From contig NZ_LT669940.1 in assembly GCF_900128505.1 (NCBI RefSeq), forward strand, positions 964,883 through 1,028,882: a stretch of DNA of 64,000 nucleotides, in the 5' to 3' direction. Below are positions 33,622 to 41,963 of this stretch, piece by piece. The position numbers and the translations under genes are program-made. Under the pieces are notes generated by a model. It saw nothing but the letters and a program-made list of their open reading frames with translations, did not search any database and was not told the origin of the DNA. Origin of the DNA: Parabacteroides timonensis. GTDB lineage: Bacteria > Bacteroidota > Bacteroidia > Bacteroidales > Tannerellaceae. Each line of letters starts with the position of its first letter. Position 1 is the stretch's first letter.

Positions 33622-34668
33622 ATGGCAGTAATGAATTTTGGCGGTGTTGATGAAAACGTAGTAACCCGCGAAGAATTTCCGTTGGAAAAGGCAAGAGAAG
33701 TATTGAAAGATGAAACTATCGCCGTGATAGGTTATGGCGTACAAGGTCCCGGCCAGAGCCTGAACTTGCGCGACAACGGTTTTAACGTAATTGTAGGACA
33801 ACGTAAAGGTGGTAAGACTTGGGAAAAAGCCGTTGCTGACGGTTGGGTGCCGGGCGAAACACTGTTCGATATCGAAGAAGCTTGCGAAAAAGCAACAATC
33901 ATACAGTATCTGCTTTCAGATGCCGCGCAGATTGAAGTATGGCCGCGTATCAAAAAATACCTGACTCCGGGTAAGGCTTTGTATTTCTCTCACGGTTTCG
34001 GTATTACTTATAAAGAACGTACAAACATCATCCCTCCTGCTGATGTAGACGTAATCCTGGTTGCTCCGAAAGGATCGGGTACTTCACTTCGTCGTATGTT
34101 CCTGCAAGGCCGTGGCTTGAACTCAAGCTACGCAATCTTCCAGGATGCAACAGGCAAGGCATGGGATCGCGTAATCGCATTGGGTATCGGTGTAGGTTCA
34201 GGCTACTTGTTCGAAACAACTTTCAAGAAAGAAGTATATTCTGACCTGACTGGCGAACGTGGTACTTTGATGGGTGCAATCCAGGGATTACTGCTTGCTC
34301 AGTACGAAACACTGCGCGAAAACGGTCATGAACCTTCTGAAGCATTCAATGAAACAGTAGAAGAACTTACTCAGTCGTTGATGCCTTTATTCGCGGAAAA
34401 CGGTATGGATTGGATGTATGCAAACTGTTCGACTACAGCACAGCGTGGTGCTTTAGACTGGATGGGCCCGTTCCACGATGCTACAAAACCGGTATTCCAG
34501 AAACTGTATAGCGAAGTTGCCTGTGGTAACGAAGCACAGCGTTCTATCGATACAAACAGTAAGCCAGACTACCGTGAAGGTCTTGAAAAAGAACTGGCTG
34601 CTCTTCGCGACAGCGAAATGTGGCGTGCAGGTGCTGTTGTTCGTAAACTTCGTCCTGAAAACAACTAA
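33622..34668 (+). CDS. ilvC: Ketol-acid reductoisomerase
   Basis: 348 residues. Dinucleotide-binding motif VIGYGVQGPGQSLNLRDNG and the NADPH-preferring loop IVGQRKGGKTWEKA, then APKGSGTSLRRMFLQGRG and a knotted helical C-terminal domain (ETVEELTQSLMPLF). It isomerises and reduces acetolactate or acetohydroxybutyrate to the dihydroxy acids used by IlvD. The GPGQ in place of the more common GHAQ/GHAH appears to be a Bacteroidales variant. Last gene of the operon; a terminator follows 40 bp later. Confidence 0.96.
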   Translation: MAVMNFGGVDENVVTREEFPLEKAREVLKDETIAVIGYGVQGPGQSLNLRDNGFNVIVGQRKGGKTWEKAVADGWVPGETLFDIEEACEKATIIQYLLSDAAQIEVWPRIKKYLTPGKALYFSHGFGITYKERTNIIPPADVDVILVAPKGSGTSLRRMFLQGRGLNSSYAIFQDATGKAWDRVIALGIGVGSGYLFETTFKKEVYSDLTGERGTLMGAIQGLLLAQYETLRENGHEPSEAFNETVEELTQSLMPLFAENGMDWMYANCSTTAQRGALDWMGPFHDATKPVFQKLYSEVACGNEAQRSIDTNSKPDYREGLEKELAALRDSEMWRAGAVVRKLRPENN

Positions 34669-34708
34669 TAATTGGTACGATAAATAAATATTAAACATCT
34701 TGCGATAT

Positions 34709-34746
34709 AAAGCGGTAATCCGGCATGTTCTGGGTTGCCGCTTTTT
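34709..34746 (+). terminator. Intrinsic terminator of the ilv operon
   Basis: AAAGCGGTAA (34709-34718) pairs with TTGCCGCTTT (34735-34744; one G-U) around a 16-nt loop and is followed by T-rich sequence. Confidence 0.75.
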
Positions 34747-34784
34747 CTTTCCCGTTACTAGCTTGTCAAAACGGTTGAAGAATG

Positions 34785-34792
34785 TATCTTTG
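34785..34792 (+). promoter_or_regulatory. -7 box (TATCTTTG) for the metallophosphoesterase
   Basis: TATCTTTG with CTTG at the expected -33 distance (34762-34765, one mismatch), 36 bp before the ATG. Confidence 0.6.
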
Positions 34793-34827
34793 TAAACGAG
34801 ATTGTTAATAACTTAAAAAGATATACC

Positions 34828-35991
34828 ATGAATAAGATCAATCTTTTCTTTCTCTTTTGCCTGTTAGCTGTTATTCCGGTCTTTGCTCAGGAGGATATCA
34901 GGATTACCCATGCTCCTTATCTGCAAAATCTAGGTGAAAATGAAGTGAGCATAGTATGGACTGTCAATAAACCATCCATTGGTTGGGTGGAGTTGGCACC
35001 GGATGACGGAACACATTTCTATCAGACTGAACGGTCTAAAACATTCAATGCGAAAAATGGAATAAAGCAGACATCTACTGTTCATGCCGTTCACCTGAAA
35101 GATTTGGAGCCCGGGACACGTTATCGTTACCGTATTTATTCACAGGAAGTGTTAAGTCATGTCGGTTGGAAGGTTATTTATGGAAATGTGGCGGCTACCG
35201 ATGTATACGGGAAGCAACCGTTGACTTTTAAAACAAGCGATCATAATCGGCAATCAGTCAATTTTGCGATGGTAAACGATATACATGGTAAGAGTGATAT
35301 GCTGGAAAAACTGGTTTCTTATTGTGATCTAAAGACTACTGATCTGTTTTTGTTCAATGGTGATATGGTTTCTATTTTCAATAGTGAGAAAGAGATCTTC
35401 GACGGATTTATGAGTAAGGCTACAGAACTGTTTGCTTCGGAGTTGCCGATGTACTATACGCGTGGGAATCATGAAACGCGCGGTTCTTTTGCTACAGCTT
35501 TTCAGGATTATTTTTCACCCGGACAAGATCATATTTATTATATGTTCCGTCAGGGACCGGTATGTTTTGTTATTTTGGATTCCGGAGAGGACAAGCCGGA
35601 TTCCGATATAGAATATTCCGGAATAAATGCCTATGATGAGTACCGTACCGAGCAAGCCGAGTGGTTGAAGAAGGTGCTTGAAAGTAAGGAATATAAAGAT
35701 GCTCCTTTTAAAGTTGTTGTTTGTCACATTCCCCCGTTTGGAGGTTGGCATGGCGATCAGGAAGTGACTGAGAAGTTCATCCCGTTATTGAATAATGCCG
35801 GTGTCGATATAATGCTTTGTGGGCATCTTCATCGATATATACGGAATGAAGCCAAGGACGGTGTGAAATTTCCAGTTATTGTAAACTCCAATAATACGGT
35901 ATTGAAAGCTGAAGCTCAAAATAATAAACTGAGTATAAAGGTGCTTGATCAGGATGGAAAAGAGGTTGATAAACTGATTATAAATAAGTAA
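34828..35991 (+). CDS. Secreted metallophosphoesterase with N-terminal FN3-like domain
   Basis: 387 residues with a Sec signal peptide (LFFLFCLLAVIPVFAQ). Residues ~25-130 form a purple-acid-phosphatase-type FN3 domain (ITHAPYLQNLGENEVSIVWT, LKDLEPGTRYRYRIYS). The catalytic domain has VNDIHGK, LFNGDMVS, TRGNHETRG, VVCHIPPF and CGHLHR, the complete dimetal set. Probably a periplasmic or surface phosphatase; the substrate is unknown. Single gene with its own promoter, between the ilv and leu operons. Confidence 0.88.
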   Translation: MNKINLFFLFCLLAVIPVFAQEDIRITHAPYLQNLGENEVSIVWTVNKPSIGWVELAPDDGTHFYQTERSKTFNAKNGIKQTSTVHAVHLKDLEPGTRYRYRIYSQEVLSHVGWKVIYGNVAATDVYGKQPLTFKTSDHNRQSVNFAMVNDIHGKSDMLEKLVSYCDLKTTDLFLFNGDMVSIFNSEKEIFDGFMSKATELFASELPMYYTRGNHETRGSFATAFQDYFSPGQDHIYYMFRQGPVCFVILDSGEDKPDSDIEYSGINAYDEYRTEQAEWLKKVLESKEYKDAPFKVVVCHIPPFGGWHGDQEVTEKFIPLLNNAGVDIMLCGHLHRYIRNEAKDGVKFPVIVNSNNTVLKAEAQNNKLSIKVLDQDGKEVDKLIINK

Positions 35992-36173
35992 AGACTGAAC
36001 CCGGATATAAAAGATCCCCGACAGACTGTATAGGTGTTATCCTATTAGTACATAATATAGAATTTAAGTAAACGGATTCATCTGAAAAAGTATTTTAGGT
36101 AATGAATTATAGATTCATCTGTGCTTGTGCTTTCATTTTATAATGAAATAAGCGCAAAAAATATCGTTTTATA

Positions 36174-36204
36174 TTTGGTGGTTAAAAAAAAGGCTGTATC
36201 TTTG
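36174..36204 (+). promoter_or_regulatory. Consensus Bacteroides promoter of the leu operon
   Basis: TTTG (36174-36177), a 19-bp spacer and TATCTTTG (36197-36204) match the consensus exactly, with GCAGCGT just after, as in the ilv promoter. The leader peptide ATG is 23 bp downstream. Confidence 0.8.
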
Positions 36205-36226
36205 CAGCGTTAAATAAGAAAAGACA

Positions 36227-36301
36227 ATGAAACAGAACATAGCAAATAGTCTCATTATTTCTCTAAACATTATTCTACTCTGGGAACGGGATAGGAAGTG
36301 A
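36227..36301 (+). CDS. Leucine/isoleucine-rich leader peptide of the leu operon
   Basis: Twenty-four codons from the ATG at 36227 to the TGA at 36299-36301. The middle reads SLIISLNIILLW (four Leu, four Ile in twelve residues) and the end ERDRK. The antiterminator strand (36293-36303) overlaps the stop codon, so a ribosome finishing the peptide hides it, and one held at Leu/Ile codons (36251-36280) leaves it free. Confidence 0.82.
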   Translation: MKQNIANSLIISLNIILLWERDRK

Positions 36302-36375
36302 GACTGTACGTGCTTTTCTGATGCATGAAGATATTAAAGAGCCTTTCTCACTTCCTTGTGAGAAGGGCTTTTTTT
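36293..36375 (+). terminator. leuA attenuator: antiterminator strand and intrinsic terminator
   Basis: AGGAAGTGAGA (36293-36303) is perfectly complementary to TCTCACTTCCT (36346-36356). That strand is also part of the terminator, whose stem AGCCTTTCTCAC (36340-36351) pairs with GTGAGAAGGGCT (36358-36369; one G-U) and runs into seven Ts. leuA starts 45 bp after the T-tract. Confidence 0.85.
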
Positions 36376-36419
36376 ATGGATACAAACAAGAGTATAAACA
36401 AATTTAAGAGTATAAGATT

Positions 36420-37916
36420 ATGTCAGACAGATTATTTATTTTCGACACCACGTTGAGAGATGGTGAACAAGTTCCGGGATGCCAGTTAAACAGTATTGAA
36501 AAGATTCAGGTAGCCAGAGCACTCGAAGAACTTGGTGTGGATGTGATTGAAGCAGGATTTCCAGTATCGAGCCCGGGGGACTTCAATAGTGTGGTTGAGA
36601 TATCGAAAGCTGTCACTTGGCCAACTATCTGTGCGTTGACTCGTGCTGTCGAAAAAGACATCGATGTGGCTGCCGAAGCATTGAAGTATGCTAAACGCGG
36701 ACGTATCCATACCGGTATCGGTACTTCCGATTATCATATCCGTTATAAATTCAATTCCAACCAGGATGAAATTCTGGAACGTGCTATCGCAGCTACGAAA
36801 TATGCTAAACGGTATGTGGAAGATATCGAGTTTTATTGCGAAGATGCCGGACGTACGGACAATGCTTATCTGGCGCGTGTTGTTGAGGCCGTGATCAAAG
36901 CGGGTGCCACAGTTGTAAATATTCCTGATACGACCGGTTATTGTCTGCCTGACGAATATGGTGCAAAGATTAAATACCTGATGGAACATGTGGACGGCAT
37001 ACAGAATGCGATTATCTCTACACACTGTCATAATGACCTGGGTATGGCAACAGCCAATACCGTGCAGGGTGTCCTGAACGGAGCACGCCAGGTGGAAGTA
37101 ACCATCAATGGTATCGGTGAACGTGCCGGCAACACTTCACTGGAAGAAGTAGCCATGATCTTCCGCAGCCACAAAGAACGCGGAATCGAAACCAATATCA
37201 ATACCACAAAAATCTACGGTATCAGCCGTACGGTTTCCAGCCTGATGAATATGCCGATTCAGCCCAACAAGGCAATCGTCGGACGTAATGCGTTCGCTCA
37301 CTCTTCCGGTATCCACCAGGACGGTGTATTGAAGAATCGTGAAAGCTATGAGATCATCGACCCGAAAGATGTAGGTATCGACGATAACGCCATCGTGCTG
37401 ACTGCCCGTAGCGGACGTGCTGCCCTGAAACATCGTCTGAATGTCTTAGGTGTGGAACTGAGCCAGGAAAAGCTGGACAAGGTATATGAAGAATTTCTGA
37501 AACTGGCTGACCGCAAGAAAGATATCAACGACGATGATGTATTGATGTTGGCAGGAAAAGACCGTACGGCTACACACCGCATCAAACTGGATTACCTGCA
37601 GGTGACTTCCGGTGTCGGTTTACAGTCTGTTGCCAGCGTATGTCTGGATATTGCCGGCGAGAAGTTCCAGGCTGCAGCAGCCGGAAACGGTCCGGTAGAC
37701 GCTGCCATCAAGGCGGTTAAATCTATTATCCATCGCACGATGACCATCCAGGAGTTTCTCATTCAGGCTATTAATAAAGGTAGCGACGACATGGGTAAGG
37801 TACACATGCAGGTGGAATACGATGGAAACAACTACTATGGCTTTGCTGCCAATACCGATATTATCGCAGCTTCGGTAGAAGCCTTTATCGACGCAATCAA
37901 TAAGTTCGTAAAATAA
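36420..37916 (+). CDS. leuA: 2-isopropylmalate synthase
   Basis: 498 residues. DRE-TIM barrel: FDTTLRDGEQVPGCQLN, metal-binding STHCHNDLGMATAN and GERAGNTSLEEVAM, then a LeuA allosteric dimer domain (~370-498). It condenses acetyl-CoA with 2-oxoisovalerate, the committed step of leucine synthesis, usually feedback-inhibited by leucine through the C-terminal domain. It is preceded by the leucine attenuator, and leuC starts 18 bp after its stop. Confidence 0.96.
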   Translation: MSDRLFIFDTTLRDGEQVPGCQLNSIEKIQVARALEELGVDVIEAGFPVSSPGDFNSVVEISKAVTWPTICALTRAVEKDIDVAAEALKYAKRGRIHTGIGTSDYHIRYKFNSNQDEILERAIAATKYAKRYVEDIEFYCEDAGRTDNAYLARVVEAVIKAGATVVNIPDTTGYCLPDEYGAKIKYLMEHVDGIQNAIISTHCHNDLGMATANTVQGVLNGARQVEVTINGIGERAGNTSLEEVAMIFRSHKERGIETNINTTKIYGISRTVSSLMNMPIQPNKAIVGRNAFAHSSGIHQDGVLKNRESYEIIDPKDVGIDDNAIVLTARSGRAALKHRLNVLGVELSQEKLDKVYEEFLKLADRKKDINDDDVLMLAGKDRTATHRIKLDYLQVTSGVGLQSVASVCLDIAGEKFQAAAAGNGPVDAAIKAVKSIIHRTMTIQEFLIQAINKGSDDMGKVHMQVEYDGNNYYGFAANTDIIAASVEAFIDAINKFVK

Positions 37917-37934
37917 CATAATACATAATTAGCA

Positions 37935-39332
37935 ATGAGCAAGACATTATTTGAGAAGATTTGGGAGAAACATGTGGTAGACACACTGCCCGACGGAACG
38001 ATCCAGTTTTACATCGACCGTCTGTTCTGCCATGAAGTAACCAGTCCGCAGGCGTTTGCCGGCTTGCGTGCCCGTGGTCTGAAACCATTCCGTCCGGAAC
38101 AGATTACTTGTATGCCGGACCATAATATTCCGACATTGCACCAGGAGAAACCGATCGAAGATCCTGTGTCTAAGAACCAGGTAGATACGTTAGAAAAGAA
38201 TGCTAAGGATTTCAATCTGACTTATTACGGATTACAACATCCGAAGAACGGTATCATCCATGTGGTAGGTCCGGAAACAGGTCTGACACAGCCGGGTATG
38301 ACAATCGTTTGCGGCGACTCCCACACTTCTACCCACGGCGCTATGGGTGCCATCGCTTTCGGTATCGGTACCAGCGAGGTGGAAATGACATTGGCTACTC
38401 AGTGTATTATGCAGCGTAAGCCGAAAACGATGCGCATCACCATCGACGGAAAACGTAAACCGGGCGTAACGGCAAAGGATTTTGCTCTTTATATCATCAG
38501 TAAAATGACAACAGGAGGTGCAACGGGTTATTTCGTTGAATATGCTGGCGAAGCCATCCGCAATACAACGATGGAAGAGCGTCTTACCATCTGTAACCTG
38601 TCTATTGAAATGGGTGCCCGTGGCGGTATGATTGCTCCGGACCAAGTCACTTTCGATTATCTGAAAGACCGTGAATTTGCTCCCCGTGCCGAAGCGTGGG
38701 AAAAGAAACTGGCTGAATGGCGTGAATTATACAGCGATCCGGATGCTCAGTTCGATAAAGAGATCGTGTTCCATGCGGAAGACATCGACCCGATGGTGAC
38801 TTACGGAACGAATCCGGGCATGGGCATGGGCATCCGCGAAAGCATCCCGACTATGGAAAGCGTAGACGAGGCTGGTCGCATCTCTTATAAAAAATCGCTT
38901 GACTATATGGGCTTTACTGCCGGTGAACCTGTATTAGGCAAGAAAATAGATTACGTATTCCTGGGAAGTTGTACGAATGGGCGTATCGAGGATTTCCGTG
39001 CTTTCGCCTCTTTGGTGAAAGGAAAGAAGAAGGCCGGCGATGTGATTGTATGGCTGGTTCCCGGTAGCTGGCAGGTAGAACGTCAGATTCGTGCGGAAGG
39101 TATCGATAAGGTTCTGACAGAAGCCGGTTTTGAATTGCGTCAGCCGGGCTGTTCGGCTTGTCTGGCAATGAATGAAGACAAGGTTCCGGCCGGTAAATAT
39201 GCCGTATCTACTTCCAACCGTAACTTCGAAGGTCGTCAGGGACCAGGTGCACGTACCATCCTTGCCGGTCCATTGGTGGCAGCAGCAGCAGCAGTAACGG
39301 GAAAGATCACCGATCCGAGAGATTTAATGTAA
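37935..39332 (+). CDS. leuC: 3-isopropylmalate dehydratase, large subunit
   Basis: 465 residues of aconitase family: GDSHTSTHGAMGAIAFGIGT, and three [4Fe-4S]-ligand cysteines in LGSCTNGR and PGCSACLAMN. With LeuD it isomerises 2- to 3-isopropylmalate; in organisms with citramalate synthase it also isomerises citramalate. It lies between leuA and leuD with short gaps. Confidence 0.96.
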   Translation: MSKTLFEKIWEKHVVDTLPDGTIQFYIDRLFCHEVTSPQAFAGLRARGLKPFRPEQITCMPDHNIPTLHQEKPIEDPVSKNQVDTLEKNAKDFNLTYYGLQHPKNGIIHVVGPETGLTQPGMTIVCGDSHTSTHGAMGAIAFGIGTSEVEMTLATQCIMQRKPKTMRITIDGKRKPGVTAKDFALYIISKMTTGGATGYFVEYAGEAIRNTTMEERLTICNLSIEMGARGGMIAPDQVTFDYLKDREFAPRAEAWEKKLAEWRELYSDPDAQFDKEIVFHAEDIDPMVTYGTNPGMGMGIRESIPTMESVDEAGRISYKKSLDYMGFTAGEPVLGKKIDYVFLGSCTNGRIEDFRAFASLVKGKKKAGDVIVWLVPGSWQVERQIRAEGIDKVLTEAGFELRQPGCSACLAMNEDKVPAGKYAVSTSNRNFEGRQGPGARTILAGPLVAAAAAVTGKITDPRDLM

Positions 39333-39365
39333 TAAGATTACGAACTGAAAAATCAAAAGAACGAA

Positions 39366-39953
39366 ATGAAAGAAAAATTCACGATAGTAACATCCACCTG
39401 TGTACCTCTTCCTTTGGAAAATGTAGACACAGACCAGATCATCCCGGCCCGCTTCCTGAAAGCTACCACACGCGAGGGCTTCGGCGATAATCTTTTCCGC
39501 GACTGGCGTTATGACAAGGCGGGCAACCCTAATCCGGACTTTGTTCTGAATCAGAATACGTATAAAGGCGAGATCCTGGTAGCCGGAAAGAACTTCGGTA
39601 GCGGTTCGAGCCGCGAGCACGCTGCCTGGGCGATTGCGGGATATGGTTTCCGTGCGGTTGTCAGCAGTTTCTTCGCCGATATTTTCAAGAACAACTCGAT
39701 GAACAACGGACTTGTTCCGGTTGTTGTTTCTCCTGAGTTCCTGGCAGAGATATTCGCATCTGTCGAGGCTGATCCGAAGGCGACGCTGACGATCGATCTC
39801 CCTTCGCAGACGATAACTAACAACGCAACCGGTAAAAGCGAATCCTTTGACATCAACGCATATAAGAAAGACTGTCTGGTAAACGGTCTTGACGATATCG
39901 ATTACCTCTTGGCTAATAAAGAAAAAATAGAAACCTACGAGGCTTCGCGATAA
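39366..39953 (+). CDS. leuD: 3-isopropylmalate dehydratase, small subunit
   Basis: 195 residues. Swivel-domain aconitase subunit: LENVDTDQIIPARFLK, then GKNFGSGSSREHAAWAIAGY with substrate-contacting residues, and NNGLVPVVVSPEF. Partner of LeuC. The stop is only 14 bp before the inverted-repeat-bounded GxxExxY element. Confidence 0.96.
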   Translation: MKEKFTIVTSTCVPLPLENVDTDQIIPARFLKATTREGFGDNLFRDWRYDKAGNPNPDFVLNQNTYKGEILVAGKNFGSGSSREHAAWAIAGYGFRAVVSSFFADIFKNNSMNNGLVPVVVSPEFLAEIFASVEADPKATLTIDLPSQTITNNATGKSESFDINAYKKDCLVNGLDDIDYLLANKEKIETYEASR

Positions 39954-39967
39954 GTAATAACAGATAG

Positions 39968-40007
39968 GGAACGCAGATGACGCAGAATACGCAGACTGAC
40001 GCAGATT
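39968..40007 (+). repeat. Left arm of a 40-bp imperfect inverted repeat bounding the GxxExxY gene
   Basis: Four tandem ACGCAGA-type units spaced 9-10 bp. The GxxExxY start codon (39977) lies at position 10 of the arm. The arm matches the reverse complement of 40374-40413 at 35 of 40 positions. Confidence 0.85.
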
Positions 40008-40375
40008 TTTTATTTAAAGAGGAAACTGATAAGATAATAGGTGCGTTTTATAAGGTTTACCGTACATTAGGATATGGGTTTCTTGAACGAGTTTATCAGA
40101 ATGCTCTTTATTATGAACTGATGAGGTTGGGATTGGATTGTAAGGTTCAATATCCTATACAAGTTTATTATGAGGGATATATTGTTGGAGAATATGTGGC
40201 GGATATGTTGATAAATAATCATTTAATACTGGAACTGAAAAGTGTGGAGGCTTTGTCTCAGGCTCATGAATTCCAGTTGATAAACTATTTAAAAGCAACA
40301 AGGATTGAAGTAGGGTTACTGCTTAATTTTGGAGAACATGCTCAAGTAAAACGTAAAGTCTTTAAAAATAAATAA
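39977..40375 (+). CDS. GxxExxY family protein (PDDEXK_3-like)
   Basis: 132 residues. The name-giving motif is GFLERVY in GYGFLERVYQNALYYELM; a nuclease-like D...ExK pattern follows in YVADMLINNHLILELKSVE. The family is assigned to the PDDEXK nuclease fold, but no activity is established to my knowledge. It interrupts the leu operon between leuD and the citramalate-synthase-like gene, in the same orientation. Start and stop codons lie inside 40-bp inverted repeats (39968-40007, 40374-40413). The repeat-encoded N-terminus (MTQNTQTDADFLFKEE) is not obviously part of the domain. Probable cassette insertion. Confidence 0.9.
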   Translation: MTQNTQTDADFLFKEETDKIIGAFYKVYRTLGYGFLERVYQNALYYELMRLGLDCKVQYPIQVYYEGYIVGEYVADMLINNHLILELKSVEALSQAHEFQLINYLKATRIEVGLLLNFGEHAQVKRKVFKNK

Positions 40376-40413
40376 TCTGCGTAAGTCTGCGTTTTCAGCG
40401 TAGTCTGCGTTCC
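40374..40413 (+). repeat. Right arm of the inverted repeat bounding the GxxExxY gene
   Basis: Reverse-complement copy of the left arm (35/40 identity) built of TCTGCGT units. It begins within the stop codon of the GxxExxY gene (40373-40375) and ends 20 bp before the next operon gene. Confidence 0.85.
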
Positions 40414-40433
40414 TTAATAGAAACTATGATATT

Positions 40434-41945
40434 ATGGTAGAAATAATGGATACAACCCTTCGGGACGGGGAACAGACATCGGGTGTCTCCTTTGCGGCTC
40501 ATGAAAAACTCAGCATCGCACAAATGTTGTTGAGCGATTTGGGAGTGAACCGTGTAGAGGTAGCCTCGGCACGTGTATCGGACGGAGAGTTCGAAGCCGT
40601 GAAGCGTGTGGCTGCCTGGGCCGAACGTACCGGAAATCTGCATAAGCTCGAAGTCTTGGGTTTTGTAGATGGCGACGCCTCGCTCAACTGGATCGAATCG
40701 GCCGGTTGTCGCGTGGTAAACCTACTCTGTAAAGGTTCGTATAAACACGTAACCGAACAACTCCGCAAATTGCCTGAACAGCATATTGCAGATATCCGTT
40801 CTGTTGTATCGCTGGCTACCGAAAAAGGTATTGATGTAAATATTTATCTGGAAGACTGGTCGAACGGGATCAAGAACTCTCCCGATTATGTATTCCTCTT
40901 GGTCGATGCGTTGAAAGACCTTCCCATCCGCCGTTTTATGCTGCCTGATACATTGGGCATTCTGAATCCAGGAAATACATACGATTTCTGTAAGCAGATG
41001 GTGGATCGTTATCCTGACCTGCATTTTGATTTCCATGCCCATAACGATTACGACCTGGCTGTGGCTAATGTCTACTCGGCTGTGCGGGCGGGAATACACG
41101 GTATACATACCACTATCAACGGCTTGGGGGAACGGGCAGGAAACGCACCGCTCAGCAGTGTGATCGCTGTAATAAAAGATCAACTGGGAGGGGAAACTCC
41201 TGTCAGAGAAGAAAAGATCAATGCCGCGAGCCGTCTGGTAGAAACCTATTCCGGTATTCATATTGCCCCGAACCGTCCGATCATCGGAGAGCATGTCTTT
41301 ACACAATGTGCCGGTGTACATGCCGATGGCGACAGCAAAAATAATCTGTATTGCAACGACCTGATCCCCGAACGTTTCGGACGTGTACGCGAATATGCAC
41401 TCGGAAAAACATCCGGTAAAGCCAATATCCGTATGAATCTGGAATCGCTCGGGATAGATGTCGACGATGAATCCATGCGTAAGATCACCGAGCGTATAAT
41501 CGAGTTAGGTGATAAGAAAGAAATGGTAACAACCGAAGATCTGCCTTATATCATCAGTGATGTTCTTCACCATGATACGATGACAGATCAACGTATCCGT
41601 ATATTAAATTATTCATTATCTTTGGCACAGGGACTGAGGCCTGTAGCTACGCTGAAGATCGAGATTGACGGTGAAGCCTACGAAGAATCAGCTTCCGGCG
41701 ACGGCCAGTACGACGCTTTTGTACGTGCCCTTCGCCGAATCTATTCAGACCTCGGCCGTCCGTTCCCGATGTTGACGAACTATTCCGTATCCATTCCCCC
41801 CGGCGGTCGTACCGATGCATTCGTGCAGACGATCATCAGCTGGAATTATGCCGGAGTAGATTTCAAGACCCGCGGCCTCGATGCCGACCAGACAGAAGCT
41901 GCCATCAAGGCAACGCTGAAGATGCTGAATAAGATCGAACAATAA
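40434..41945 (+). CDS. Second IPMS-family enzyme, probable (R)-citramalate synthase
   Basis: 503 residues. It has the same DRE-TIM barrel as leuA (DTTLRDGEQTSGVSF, DFHAHNDYDLAVAN, GLGERAGNAPLSSVI) and an allosteric domain from ~390 (GLRPVATLKIEIDGEAYEES), but diverges widely from leuA in this operon. CimA-type enzymes condense acetyl-CoA with pyruvate, and LeuCD and LeuB then convert citramalate to 2-oxobutyrate for isoleucine. Placement beside leuCD and leuB supports this, as does the lack of ilvA in the window. Homocitrate synthase is a less likely alternative; specificity is inference. Confidence 0.75.
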   Translation: MVEIMDTTLRDGEQTSGVSFAAHEKLSIAQMLLSDLGVNRVEVASARVSDGEFEAVKRVAAWAERTGNLHKLEVLGFVDGDASLNWIESAGCRVVNLLCKGSYKHVTEQLRKLPEQHIADIRSVVSLATEKGIDVNIYLEDWSNGIKNSPDYVFLLVDALKDLPIRRFMLPDTLGILNPGNTYDFCKQMVDRYPDLHFDFHAHNDYDLAVANVYSAVRAGIHGIHTTINGLGERAGNAPLSSVIAVIKDQLGGETPVREEKINAASRLVETYSGIHIAPNRPIIGEHVFTQCAGVHADGDSKNNLYCNDLIPERFGRVREYALGKTSGKANIRMNLESLGIDVDDESMRKITERIIELGDKKEMVTTEDLPYIISDVLHHDTMTDQRIRILNYSLSLAQGLRPVATLKIEIDGEAYEESASGDGQYDAFVRALRRIYSDLGRPFPMLTNYSVSIPPGGRTDAFVQTIISWNYAGVDFKTRGLDADQTEAAIKATLKMLNKIEQ

Positions 41946-41963
41946 TTATAGGAGGTATTAGTT

